Of a stretch of 64,000 nt of DNA, positions 52,414 to 62,538 are shown piece by piece. Both the position numbers and the translations under genes were made by a program. Source of the DNA: Bradyrhizobium manausense (GTDB lineage Bacteria; Pseudomonadota; Alphaproteobacteria; Rhizobiales; Xanthobacteraceae); the NCBI RefSeq assembly GCF_018131105.1, contig NZ_JAFCJI010000001.1, forward strand, positions 4,066,001 to 4,130,000, written 5' to 3'. The notes under the pieces are model-generated. The model was not told where the DNA came from. It worked only from the letters and a program-made list of their open reading frames with translations, and did not search any database. How positions within the stretch are numbered: the stretch's first letter is position 1; each line of letters opens with the position of its first letter.

Positions 52414-53658
52414 TTATCGTTTGCCCCAAACCGCCAGCACTTCCTTCGCCGCCCGCTCGCCGCTGTCCCGCGCCCCATGCGCCGTCGTGAAGAAATTCGG
52501 CGACGTCGCTTCGCCGGCGAAGAACAACCGTCCATCCACCGGCGCTGCCAGCACGGCGCGGTCTCCTGCATGCCCCGGCAGCGCGTGCGAGTAGGAGCCG
52601 CGGGCAAATGGGTCTTGTCCCCAGCGAGACTCACGCAGCGGCTTCAGCTTGCGGCGGATGTCGTTGCCGAGGAAGCCTGCGATCTCGTCGATGCTGTGCG
52701 CGGCGATGGCGCCGTCGCCGGCGGCTTCCAATTGGCGGGCAAAGCTGCCGCCGAAGAAGCCTTCGATGCAGGGTTGGCCGAAAGGACGGATGTGGTAGGT
52801 GCCCATCTCGGTGCGCATGGTGGCACCGCGCAGATTGCCTTCCTTCGGGAAGGTTTCGGCGCCGTCGAGCGCCAGCGTCACCTTGTCGTCGACGCCGAGC
52901 GGCAGGCCGGCTGCGGCATCGACCTTGGCGGGAAGCGGCGGGGAGAAGCGGATCGCTTCGTCGGCGATCAGATTGGTCGGCACGGTGACGATCACCTTGT
53001 TCGTGGTCAGCTTGCCCCGCGATGTCTCGATGCGGATGCGCTTGTCTGAATGATCGATCAGCGTGACGTTGCAGTTCAACGCGACAGGACATGCCGTCCC
53101 ATAGGCCGCGACCAGTGCGCCATAGCCGCGGCGGACGCGCCAGTTGAGCTCGCTGTCCTCATAGGCGTCCCAGTCCAGCGTCGACATGTCCTTGAGTTCG
53201 CAGCCGTTGATATAGGTCGAGATCGCGTCGATCATCGGATTCCAGCGATTGCCGGGCTCGAGGCTGCGGCTCGCGGGCTCGTCCTTGCCCTTCTGCGCGG
53301 TGTGCCACAGGCGTTCATAGAACGCGTCCATCGCGCGCATGAAATCGTCGCGCTCGCTCTGCGGAAACGCATTGCCGTAGGCGCGTTCGCGCCAGGGCGG
53401 CAGATCCTTGTTGAGCTCGAAATCGAGTTTTCGCGCGATCGGGACGAAGGAGTTCTTGTCCGCCGAATGCAGCCAGCCGCAGCCGACGTCGAAGGTCACT
53501 TCAGGAGAGGCCTGCACGGTCCAGGCGCGGCCGCCGAGGCGGTTGCGCGCCTCCAGCACGATCACGGAGAGGCCGGAGCCTGCCAGCGCATGCGCCGCGC
53601 CGAGGCCGGCTGCACCGGCACCGATGATTGCGACGTCGACGGAGGAGGGGAAGGACAT
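52414..53658 (-). CDS. flavin-containing amine oxidase
   Basis: The product is 414 residues. The FAD dinucleotide-binding motif is VAIIGAGAAGLGAAHALAGS at the N-terminus. VIVLEARNRLGGRAWTV follows, the conserved ERxxRxGGR element. The C-terminal FAD-binding block is PVDGRLFFAGEATSPNFFTT, and the HGARDSGERAAKEVL segment ends the domain. It belongs to the monoamine/polyamine oxidase family, oxidising an unknown amine. No signal peptide is visible, so it is likely cytoplasmic. It is convergent with the DCC gene; a palindromic repeat follows its start side and separates it from typA. Confidence 0.92.
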   Translation of the reverse strand: MSFPSSVDVAIIGAGAAGLGAAHALAGSGLSVIVLEARNRLGGRAWTVQASPEVTFDVGCGWLHSADKNSFVPIARKLDFELNKDLPPWRERAYGNAFPQSERDDFMRAMDAFYERLWHTAQKGKDEPASRSLEPGNRWNPMIDAISTYINGCELKDMSTLDWDAYEDSELNWRVRRGYGALVAAYGTACPVALNCNVTLIDHSDKRIRIETSRGKLTTNKVIVTVPTNLIADEAIRFSPPLPAKVDAAAGLPLGVDDKVTLALDGAETFPKEGNLRGATMRTEMGTYHIRPFGQPCIEGFFGGSFARQLEAAGDGAIAAHSIDEIAGFLGNDIRRKLKPLRESRWGQDPFARGSYSHALPGHAGDRAVLAAPVDGRLFFAGEATSPNFFTTAHGARDSGERAAKEVLAVWGKR

Positions 53659-53712
53659 GGGTGGGCTCTAGCACGTCTCTGATACGCGCTAAAGGCACCA
53701 CAAAGTGAGTGT

Positions 53713-53805
53713 CGTAGGGTGGGCAAAGGCGCTCTTGCGCCGTGCCCACCATCGTCTATTGGGAATTCAAAGTGGTGGGCACGCTTGCGCTTTGCCCACC
53801 CTACG
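53713..53805. repeat. palindromic intergenic repeat, family D
   Basis: CGTAGGGTGGGCAAAG (53713-53728) faces CTTTGCCCACCCTACG (53790-53805), a perfect 16-bp arm. An inner pair, GTGCCCACC (53742-53750) and GGTGGGCAC (53774-53782), makes a two-stage stem. It sits between the typA stop and the amine oxidase start, with both genes on the minus strand. Confidence 0.85.
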
Positions 53806-53826
53806 GCGCTGTGGCGTGCGGCAGCC

Positions 53827-55653
<1,827 letters not shown>

Positions 55654-55759
55654 GGGTGAGCTTCTTTTGCGGTCGGACAATGGGTTAAGCGCGATCTCGC
55701 CGGTCGAGCCGGGACCTCTTCACGGACAACGCTGAAACGTGGAAAACGGGGCCTAGTAC

Positions 55760-55793
55760 ACCCAAAAAGGAAACCCGGCCATCTCGACCGGGT
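55760..55793 (-). terminator. candidate intrinsic terminator between the Crp/Fnr and typA genes
   Basis: On the minus strand ACCCGG (55793-55788) pairs with CCGGGT (55778-55773), with a 9-base loop, followed by TTCCTTTTTGGG. It would end the Crp/Fnr transcript about 150 bases after its stop codon and before typA. The minus-strand order fits a terminator. Confidence 0.6.
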
Positions 55794-55945
55794 AGCCTAT
55801 GCGTTTGCGGCGCAATATAGGGAAAAAACGCCAAAAAACAATGCGTTCTTTCGAGGTTGGTTGATTGATTTTTGCCCGGGAATCCCCGGGGCTTAGCGGT
55901 ATCCCGGGCCAAACCGGCCCTTTATTCGCGGGACAGCGGCTCCTT

Positions 55946-56722
55946 CTAGCCCTGAGCGGAGCTGAGGTCCGGCTCCTCGGTCGGATAGACCCCGCGCAGC
56001 ACCTCCTCGAAATGCATCTTCACGGCGTCGTTGCAGAGACAGGCGCGCAGGCGCAGGCCGTCATGGTTGCGGACCAGGATCGAGCCGCGCCGCGTGTCGA
56101 GCACGCCTTCGGCCTTGAACGATTGCAGCACGCGGCTCGCATAGCTTCGTCCCACGCCGAGCAATGTGGCGAGTTGCTCATGCGTCAGCGGCACGCTGCG
56201 TTCGTCGCCGGTCCGCTCCATCGCGGCGATGATCCATTTCGCCGTGCGTTGCTCGATCGAGTGGATCGCGTTGCAGGCGGTCGACTGGAAAATCTGCGCC
56301 AGCATGCAGTCGGCATAGCGGGCGAAGATGTTGCGCAACGATGGCGAGCGCGCTTTGGCCGTTTCCAATTTGCCGACGTGAATGCGGGCAAACGGTCCGC
56401 CGAATTTCACGCAGATGCGGGTATAGGCCGGGAGAAATCCTTCACTGACGATGCCACCCACGGCGCCTTCGCGGCCGACCAGAATGGTCTCGACGTCGCG
56501 GCCGTCTTCGTTGGGCACGAGAAATGTCGCGAGTGACGGCCCGCAGGGAAAATGCACGACCTGGACATCGTCGCCGGGACTGTAGAGCAGATGGTTGGCG
56601 CCGACGTCGTCGACGGCAACATACGGTGCGAGCAGCGCATAGTCCGCCGGGTTCAGCCGCCGCAGCAGATTATTGGCGGGGCGGCTCTCGATCTCGTTGG
56701 TCTTGCTGATCCGCGCATCCAT
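55946..56722 (-). CDS. Crp/Fnr family transcriptional regulator
   Basis: The product is 258 residues. The N-terminal cyclic-nucleotide-binding-like domain (about 20-140) has LLYSPGDDVQVVHFPCGPSL, lacking a four-cysteine FNR iron-sulfur cluster arrangement. The C-terminal winged helix (about 165-240) includes RSVPLTHEQLATLLGVGRSY and ASRVLQSFKAEGVLDTRRGS, whose recognition helix carries GRSYASRVL. It is not FixK/FNR by cysteine pattern; it resembles the Crp/Fnr proteins of Rhizobiales that are often divergent from a receiver protein. The ligand is unknown. It is divergent from the response regulator at 56885, with about 160 bp between. Confidence 0.92.
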   Translation of the reverse strand: MDARISKTNEIESRPANNLLRRLNPADYALLAPYVAVDDVGANHLLYSPGDDVQVVHFPCGPSLATFLVPNEDGRDVETILVGREGAVGGIVSEGFLPAYTRICVKFGGPFARIHVGKLETAKARSPSLRNIFARYADCMLAQIFQSTACNAIHSIEQRTAKWIIAAMERTGDERSVPLTHEQLATLLGVGRSYASRVLQSFKAEGVLDTRRGSILVRNHDGLRLRACLCNDAVKMHFEEVLRGVYPTEEPDLSSAQG

Positions 56723-56884
56723 CGTGAACTCCCCATCCTCCTCCCCACATTAGCGAGTTCCGTTCGTTGGCTGTGTGCACATGTGGACAGACGTCAAAAC
56801 TGTTCTGTGGTGAGTTTCGTTCCGGGAACCCTCCGATGCGCTGGGCGCAGGCGTCGGCCTGAGGCCACCCTGATCGGTGACACC

Positions 56885-57292
56885 ATGCAGCCCTCGATAA
56901 CCAGGATCATGATACCTGCCTCCCCGGACGGCTCGGCCGATATCCCTGTCGATGTTCTGATCGTCGAGGACGATCCGATCATCGCCATCGATTTCGAGGA
57001 TCGTCTGCTCGGCTTCGGCGTGAGAAAGGTGCGGACCGTGGGCTCCGTGGCGCAGGCGCTGAATGCGATCAATGCGCGCGCGCCCGATTTCGCGCTGCTC
57101 GACGTCGAGCTGATCCGGGAGAAGAGCTTTGCGATCGCCGAACGGCTCGCGGCGCTCGAAATCCCCTTCGTCTTCGTCACCGGCTACGGCGCGGAGACCA
57201 GCATTCCCGCGCAGTTTGCCGCACGGCCGCGGCTGCAGAAGCCGTGCTCCAGCGATGCGCTGGAGATGGCGCTGCAGGCGCGCAGCCGCTAA
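56885..57292 (+). CDS. stand-alone response regulator receiver domain
   Basis: The product is 135 residues from ATG 56885; the frame opens earlier, but the receiver starts soon after this Met. Acidic pocket D29-D30 (IVEDDPIIAI), phospho-acceptor D73 (ALLDVELIREKSF), T99 (VFVTGYG) and K119 (LQKPCSSD) are all in place. There is no output domain, so it acts through a partner protein. The family is typical of alphaproteobacteria. Being divergent from a Crp/Fnr gene suggests shared control, or a signalling link; no histidine kinase is next to it. It ends 6 bases before the convergent phoD gene. Confidence 0.9.
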   Translation: MQPSITRIMIPASPDGSADIPVDVLIVEDDPIIAIDFEDRLLGFGVRKVRTVGSVAQALNAINARAPDFALLDVELIREKSFAIAERLAALEIPFVFVTGYGAETSIPAQFAARPRLQKPCSSDALEMALQARSR

Positions 57293-57298
57293 GTCAGC

Positions 57299-58846
57299 TC
57301 AGGCGAATTTCGGATCGAGTGTGGTCGACCACAGCGCGACGTCGGCGCGGTCGCGCAGCGTCACCGTCATCTGGCCCGAGGCACCGTCGATCCTGACGTG
57401 GCCGAAGAACTGCATGCCGGCGGACGGGGGCAGGTTCTGCTTGTCGCTGCCCGGTGCTTTGACGAAGCGCACCTCGGGACCGAACGTGTTGTCGAGCTCG
57501 TTCGGGCCGAACGTGCCGGCGTGCAGCGGCCCCGAGACGAATTCCCAGAACGGTTCGAAATCCTGGAAATGCGCCTTGTTCGGATCGTAGTAGTGCGCGG
57601 CGGCGTAGTGCACGTCCGCCGTCAGCCACACCGTGTTCTTGATCGGCGCCATCTTGATGAAGCGCAGGATGTCGGCGATCTCGAGCTCACGGCCACGCGC
57701 CGGGCCATCGCCTTGCGCGAACGCTTCCGAGCCCTTTTTGTTGGCGCCATCGTCATAGACGATCAGGCTGAGTGGCATGTCGGAGGCGATCACCTTCCAG
57801 GTCGCGCGCGAATTGAGCAGTTCGCGCTTCAGCCACGCCATCTGCTCCGGGCCGAGGAAGTAGCTGGCCGGGCCGTAGTCGGTCTCGAGATTGGCTCCGT
57901 TCGGGCCGCGATAGCTGCGCTCGTCGAGCACGAACACGTCGAGATGCGGGCCGTAGGAGATCTTGCGATAGACCCGGCCCGGCTCGACGATGCTCTCGCG
58001 CATCGGATACATCTCGTGGAAGGCGCGCCCCGCGCGGGCCGCAAGCATCGAGATGTCGCGCACCTTGTAGGTCGACGGCAGGTCCTTCGACAGCGACCAA
58101 TTGTTGGTCACTTCGTGATCGTCCCACTGCACGAAAACAGGCACCTCGGCATTGAAGGCGCGGACGTTGTCGTCGGTGAAATTGTATTTGTGCGCGGCGC
58201 GATACTCGTCCAGCGTCTCCGCAACCTTGGCCTTCTCCGGGATCGTGACGTTCTTCCATATCCTGCCGTCGGCAAGCTTGACCTCGGCGGGGATCACGCC
58301 GTCGGCGTAGATGGTGTCGCCGGAATGCAGCAGGAAATCCGGCCGGTGCTTGCGCATGGCTTCGAACGTGACCATGCCGCCGTCATCGGGATTGATGCCC
58401 CAGCCTTGGCCAGCGACGTCGCCGCCCCAGACGAAGCTGACGTCGCGGCGGTCGGCGGGCGCAGTGCGGAAGCGGCCGACCACCGGCTCGCCTTCGATCG
58501 CGGTGTGGGAGAGATCGCGGAAGCGGACGCGGTAGAAGATGTCCTGGCTCGCCGGCAGATTCGCGACCAGCATCTTCGCGGTGAAATCGCTCTCGGGCAG
58601 CGCCGCGATCGGCGGCAGCGCGCGGGCGTCCTTGAATGACTCGGTCGTCGCCACCTCGACCAGCATCTGCGCGGGCCGGTCGGCACGCGCCCAGACCACG
58701 CCGCCGTCGACAGTGACGTCGCCGGATTGCACGCCATGGGTGACTGCAGGCCGGTCGGCCGCGCGCGACAGATGCGGCATCGCGATCGCGCCGAGCGCGC
58801 CGGCACTCGTGCTGAGGAATTTGCGGCGGGAGAATTTGATCTTCAT
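57299..58846 (-). CDS. alkaline phosphatase D (PhoD) family protein
   Basis: The product is 515 residues from ATG 58846. It has a Tat signal (FSRRKFLSTSAGALGAIAMP; SRRKFL). The mature part has RPAVTHGVQSGDVTVDGGVV (the PhoD start) and SFVWGGDVAGQGWGINPDDG. The metal-binding LLHSGDTIYADG and VQWDDHEVTNNWS motifs follow. DVHYAAAHYYDPNKAHFQDF holds the last ligand. PhoD hydrolyses phosphodiesters and monoesters in the periplasm with Fe/Ca. It could be phosphate-regulated; no Pho box was recognised in the 100-bp upstream region. It may be cotranscribed with nothing else. Confidence 0.93.
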   Translation of the reverse strand: MKIKFSRRKFLSTSAGALGAIAMPHLSRAADRPAVTHGVQSGDVTVDGGVVWARADRPAQMLVEVATTESFKDARALPPIAALPESDFTAKMLVANLPASQDIFYRVRFRDLSHTAIEGEPVVGRFRTAPADRRDVSFVWGGDVAGQGWGINPDDGGMVTFEAMRKHRPDFLLHSGDTIYADGVIPAEVKLADGRIWKNVTIPEKAKVAETLDEYRAAHKYNFTDDNVRAFNAEVPVFVQWDDHEVTNNWSLSKDLPSTYKVRDISMLAARAGRAFHEMYPMRESIVEPGRVYRKISYGPHLDVFVLDERSYRGPNGANLETDYGPASYFLGPEQMAWLKRELLNSRATWKVIASDMPLSLIVYDDGANKKGSEAFAQGDGPARGRELEIADILRFIKMAPIKNTVWLTADVHYAAAHYYDPNKAHFQDFEPFWEFVSGPLHAGTFGPNELDNTFGPEVRFVKAPGSDKQNLPPSAGMQFFGHVRIDGASGQMTVTLRDRADVALWSTTLDPKFA

Positions 58847-58953
58847 GGCGATTGCTCTCGATATCGCGCAGGCGCCCGCCGAGGCGGCGGTCGCGAGGAT
58901 GAAGTCGACGCTATATTGAGACAATGTGACGCGGCAATTACGCGCGCACGCGT

Positions 58954-60399
58954 TTATGCGTTGCCGGCAGCCCGGAATTGCGCGCCTGTCCGTTGCAGGC
59001 TCTGCGGCAGGGCGAACAGCACGGCCTTGCGGTCGGCGACTGCGGCGTGGAATTGCTCGAGCGCGATGTTGAAGGCAGTCAAGGCACCTTCCTCAATCGC
59101 CCCGTGATCGTAGCAGCGTAGCGTATCTCGCAAGATATCGTCGGCCTCCGCCTGCATCTGGTCGAGCTCGTCGATCGTCTCGCTCTTGCGGGCCGCGGCG
59201 AGCATGTCGAGCAGGCGTTCGCGCAGATGGCTGTTGGTGTCGCGCTCGTCCTTCTTCAGGTAGCCCGCGAACCATGCGCCGAGCGAGCCCGTGGCCGAGA
59301 GCGCCATCAGGCTCCACCAGATGTAGTCGCTGTATTTGTCGAGGAAGGTCTTCTCCTCGCCGTCGACGAAGGCGGCCGCGCCCGGATGCACGGGGATCAC
59401 GGCGTCCTTGTCGGTATCGGGCGTTTCGATCTTCGCAGCCTGCGGGAAGTCGGCCAGCAATTGCTGGCGTACTGCGAAGAGCTGACGGGTGAAGGCCGCG
59501 ACGGTGGTCTCGGACAGGCCTTTGCGCGCCACGACGTGGTGCGAGAAGCTGATGGTCTTGACCTCGTCGTCGGGACGATCGGGCGAACCGCCATAGGTGC
59601 CGGCGGGAATCTCCGAGGCTTCATAGACCGGATGATTCTGCGCGATGGCATCGGCCGAATCGATTGCGAGGAAGGTCGGCGCGCCGCCATCCTTGGCGGA
59701 GGCTGCGATCGCGTCGGCGGTGATCTTGCTATTGACGGGGCCGGCCGCGAGATAGACGTCGGCCTTCTGAGCCTTGATCGCTTCGGCGACTTCGCTCGCG
59801 GGGAATTGCACGATCTCGACCTTTGCGGGATCGACGCCGTATTGCTGCAGGATCACCTTGAGCAAATTGACGTTGGCCTGCGTCTTGCCGACCACGCCGA
59901 CACGATGGCCGGCGAGTTGCGCGATCTTGGTGATCTTCGCGCCCTTCTTCTTACCCTTGCCGGGTACCGACCACAGCACCACGACGTTCTTGCGCAACGT
60001 CGCGACGGCTTGCGCGTTCTTGGGAACATCGAGATCGCCGCGCACGATGGCGAGGTCGGCCTTGCCTTCGGCGATCAGCGCCGCGCTGGCGGTGGCACCC
60101 TCGGTCTGGATCGGGCGCAGCCGCACGATGCCTTTGCTCTGCGCGAAGGCCTGCGTCAGTGTCTGCACGATCTTGAGGTCGTCGCTGTTGGCAGGGCCGA
60201 CCGCGATCTTCAGCGTCACCGGCCGCATCGCGAAATAATAGCCGCCTGCGAGCGCGCCGATGATGGCAAGCACCAGCGCCAGAGTCACGAGTGCCGTCTT
60301 CCGCGCCGCGGATCGCGGCGAAGGCGGAGAGGGCGTTTCGGCCAGGTTCGATCCCCCGGTCATCGATCTCCCAAACAGGCGCTTCAGGCTCAGTTTCAT
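58954..60399 (-). CDS. TAXI family TRAP-transporter solute-binding protein, membrane-anchored
   Basis: The product is 481 residues. The N-terminal anchor (TALVTLALVLAIIGALAGGY) is followed by a periplasmic binding domain (LKIAVGPANSDDLKIVQTLT onward). GKADLAIVRGDLDVPKNAQA and GHRVGVVGKTQANVNLLKVI are as in TAXI proteins. Near the C-terminus is a second hydrophobic span (YSDYIWWSLMALSATGSLGA, about residues 363-382), then a cytoplasmic helical tail. Usual TAXI proteins are about 320 residues and soluble, so the extra membrane segment and tail are notable. No TRAP permease genes (dctQM-like) are in the window. The ligand is unknown. Confidence 0.88.
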   Translation of the reverse strand: MKLSLKRLFGRSMTGGSNLAETPSPPSPRSAARKTALVTLALVLAIIGALAGGYYFAMRPVTLKIAVGPANSDDLKIVQTLTQAFAQSKGIVRLRPIQTEGATASAALIAEGKADLAIVRGDLDVPKNAQAVATLRKNVVVLWSVPGKGKKKGAKITKIAQLAGHRVGVVGKTQANVNLLKVILQQYGVDPAKVEIVQFPASEVAEAIKAQKADVYLAAGPVNSKITADAIAASAKDGGAPTFLAIDSADAIAQNHPVYEASEIPAGTYGGSPDRPDDEVKTISFSHHVVARKGLSETTVAAFTRQLFAVRQQLLADFPQAAKIETPDTDKDAVIPVHPGAAAFVDGEEKTFLDKYSDYIWWSLMALSATGSLGAWFAGYLKKDERDTNSHLRERLLDMLAAARKSETIDELDQMQAEADDILRDTLRCYDHGAIEEGALTAFNIALEQFHAAVADRKAVLFALPQSLQRTGAQFRAAGNA

Positions 60400-60551
60400 C
60401 TTGGCCGGCGATTTACGCCCGCAATTGTAGCAAATTTCTTGTCCGACAGGGTTACATCTCCGTCATGGTTAGCGGATCGGCGCAATCCCGGATGAACCTC
60501 GGCCGTATGCACGGTGTTAAGGTAAAGTTCCCCTCGGAAATGGAGGCCATC

Positions 60552-60854
60552 ATGGCAGAACGGCTATCGGCAGACGCACGCAAGCAGGCGCTGGGTGGTA
60601 TTCCGGGCTGGACCGACGTTCAGGGCCGCGACGCCGTCGGCAAGACCTTTGTCTTCAAGGACTTCAACGAGGCCTTCGGCTTCATGACCCGGGCCGCGCT
60701 GGTCGCCGAGAAGATGGATCACCACCCCGAATGGCGCAATGTCTACAAGACGGTCGAGGTTGTGCTGTCGACCCATGACGCCGGCGGCGTCACCAAGCTC
60801 GATATCGAGCTCGCCACCGCGATGAACGCCATCGCCAGGCTGACATCAGGCTGA
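60552..60854 (+). CDS. phhB: pterin-4-alpha-carbinolamine dehydratase
   Basis: The product is 100 residues from ATG 60552, with GGAGG six bases upstream. It has the family landmarks RKQALGGIPGWTDVQGRDAV and DHHPEWRNVYKTVEVVLSTH; the HHPEW motif holds the two active histidines. It dehydrates 4a-hydroxytetrahydropterin. In bacteria it regenerates pterin for phenylalanine hydroxylase or helps molybdopterin and folate pathways. No phhA is visible next to it. It is followed by a YkvA/DUF1232 gene 89 bp later on the same strand. Confidence 0.96.
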   Translation: MAERLSADARKQALGGIPGWTDVQGRDAVGKTFVFKDFNEAFGFMTRAALVAEKMDHHPEWRNVYKTVEVVLSTHDAGGVTKLDIELATAMNAIARLTSG

Positions 60855-60943
60855 CACCTTGCAGGCCGAATGCGCATCCCCATGTTGTGATCGGCACCGG
60901 ATGCGGCGATCCGCCGCGCCGGCTCAACGGGAGTTTGCTAGAC

Positions 60944-61324
60944 ATGGCTGCCGAACACAGCGTCGGCTTCGAACCGGCCGATCGGCTCGCGGAAGATCGT
61001 GACAGCGTGCGCCGTCGCTTCTGGCGCAAGCTGAAGCGCGTCGCCGCGTATCTGCCGTTCACGGAGGATCTGCTCGCCGCCTATTACTGCGCGTTCGACC
61101 GGCAGACCCCGCGCCACGTCCAGGCATCGCTGCTGGGCGCGATCGCTTACTTCATCCTGCCGTTCGACTTCATCCCCGACGTGATGCCGGTGCTCGGCTT
61201 CACGGATGACGCCGCCATTCTCGCCACCGCCATTCGCATGGTCGCCAGCCATATCACGTCGGAGCATCGCGAAGCCGCGCGTGCCGCGCTGAAGCGCGGG
61301 GTGGATGAGGCGGAAGCGGCGTAG
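60944..61324 (+). CDS. YkvA / DUF1232 family membrane protein
   Basis: The product is 126 residues from ATG 60944, with AACGGGAG upstream. The DUF1232 core is LLGAIAYFILPFDFIPDVMP (short hydrophobic hairpin) followed by VLGFTDDAAILATAIRMVAS (the DDA motif). The N-terminal part is acidic then basic, with RRRFWRKLKR. YkvA members are small membrane-associated proteins; function is unknown. It is convergent with the quinone oxidoreductase gene, 17 bases apart. Confidence 0.9.
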   Translation: MAAEHSVGFEPADRLAEDRDSVRRRFWRKLKRVAAYLPFTEDLLAAYYCAFDRQTPRHVQASLLGAIAYFILPFDFIPDVMPVLGFTDDAAILATAIRMVASHITSEHREAARAALKRGVDEAEAA

Positions 61325-61341
61325 CGCCTCCGCACGCATCT

Positions 61342-62316
61342 CTACGGATGCAGGATCACCTTGCCCATGGCCTGGCGTCCTGCCAGCACCTTCAGTGCGT
61401 CGGCGGTCTGCGCCAGGGGGAAGGTGCGGTCGACATGCGAGGAGATTTTTCCTTCCGCGGTCCACTTCACCAGCTTCTCGAGATTGGCGCGGTTCTTCTC
61501 CGGGTTGAGCCGTGTCCAGGCGCCCCAGAACACGCCTCTGATATCGCAGCCCTTCAGCAGCGCGAGGTTCAGCGGCATCTTCGGAATGTCGCCGGCGGCA
61601 AAGCCGATGACGAGGAAGCGGCCTTCCCAGGCGATCGAGCGCAGCGCCTGCTCGGCATAGGTGCCACCCACGGGATCGAAGATGATGTCGACGCCCTTGC
61701 CGCCGGTGAGTTTGCGCAGACCCTCCTTGAGGTCTTCGTTGCTGTAGTTCAGCGTCAGCTCGGCGCCGTGAGCCTTGGCGAATTCGAGCTTCTCGTCTGA
61801 CGAGGCGCAAGCGATCACCTTCAGGCCCATCAGCTTGCCGAGTTCACAGGCAGCGAGACCGGTGCCGCCGGCCGCGCCGAGCACTGCGAGCGTCTCGCCG
61901 GGCTTCGGGCTGGCGCGATCTTCCAGCGCATGCAGCGCGGTGCCGTAGATGATGATGATGCCGGCCGCGCGGTCGTAATCGAGATTGTCAGGGATCTTCA
62001 CGATTCCTGCCGCCGGCAACGCGATCTTTTCGCGCGCGCCGTTGTGGCCGCACGAAGCGACGACGCGATCGCCGACCTTGAGGTCGGTCACGCCAGGCCC
62101 GATGCTTTCGATCACGCCCGCGACTTCGGCTGCCGGCGAGAACGGGAACGGCGGCTTGATCTGGTACTTGCCCTGGATCATCAGGATGTCGAAGAAGTTC
62201 AGCGCCGCCGCCTTGATCGCGATCACGGCTTCGCCGGGACCTGCCACCGGATCCGGCACGTCTGCGAGCACGAGGTCGTCGGGCTGGCAATATTGCGAGC
62301 AGAGAATGGCTTTCAT
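61342..62316 (-). CDS. NADPH:quinone oxidoreductase family (zeta-crystallin-like) protein
   Basis: The product is 324 residues. It has the medium-chain dehydrogenase fold without structural zinc cysteines. ALNFFDILMIQGKYQIKPPF is the substrate-side motif and PFSPAAEVAGVIESIGPGVT follows. The NADPH-binding motif is VLGAAGGTGLAACELGKLMG, with the usual AxGGxG shape, and TGGKGVDIIFDPVGGTY follows it. It should reduce quinones or alkenals by NADPH. The substrate is unknown. It is divergent from the SDR gene at 62539, across a palindromic repeat. Confidence 0.92.
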   Translation of the reverse strand: MKAILCSQYCQPDDLVLADVPDPVAGPGEAVIAIKAAALNFFDILMIQGKYQIKPPFPFSPAAEVAGVIESIGPGVTDLKVGDRVVASCGHNGAREKIALPAAGIVKIPDNLDYDRAAGIIIIYGTALHALEDRASPKPGETLAVLGAAGGTGLAACELGKLMGLKVIACASSDEKLEFAKAHGAELTLNYSNEDLKEGLRKLTGGKGVDIIFDPVGGTYAEQALRSIAWEGRFLVIGFAAGDIPKMPLNLALLKGCDIRGVFWGAWTRLNPEKNRANLEKLVKWTAEGKISSHVDRTFPLAQTADALKVLAGRQAMGKVILHP

Positions 62317-62428
62317 GGCGGCACCTTGAGGCGTTTCGAGTGGAGTTATGGTTGAGGTCGGTTTTGCCGGATTTACTGCAGCCGGACAATCCGGATTCTT
62401 TGCGAGAAGCTACGTTCGGCCTATCCTC

Positions 62429-62507
62429 GTCATTGCGAGCGCAGCGAAGCCATCCAGACTATTTCCGCAGGACGGATTCTGGATTGCTTGGCTGCGCTCG
62501 CAATGAC
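62429..62507. repeat. palindromic intergenic repeat, family C
   Basis: GTCATTGCGAGCGCAGC (62429-62445) faces GCTGCGCTCGCAATGAC (62491-62507) in perfect complement. ATCCAGA and TCTGGATTGC form the inner pair. It is the same family as 52318-52401. Here it lies between divergent genes, so it cannot act as a terminator for both. Confidence 0.85.
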
Positions 62508-62538
62508 GGAGTGTGGGGAAACAGCGAGGATTCAAACG

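Noticed and set aside
55874..55909. GCCCGGG ... CCCGGGC palindrome after the Crp/Fnr gene as terminator
   Set aside because: It is a strong inverted repeat but has no T run on the minus strand. The hairpin at 55760-55793 is the better terminator candidate.
57398..60495. Long plus-strand frames opposite phoD and the TAXI gene
   Set aside because: Both are antisense to genes with signal peptides and catalytic or ligand motifs.
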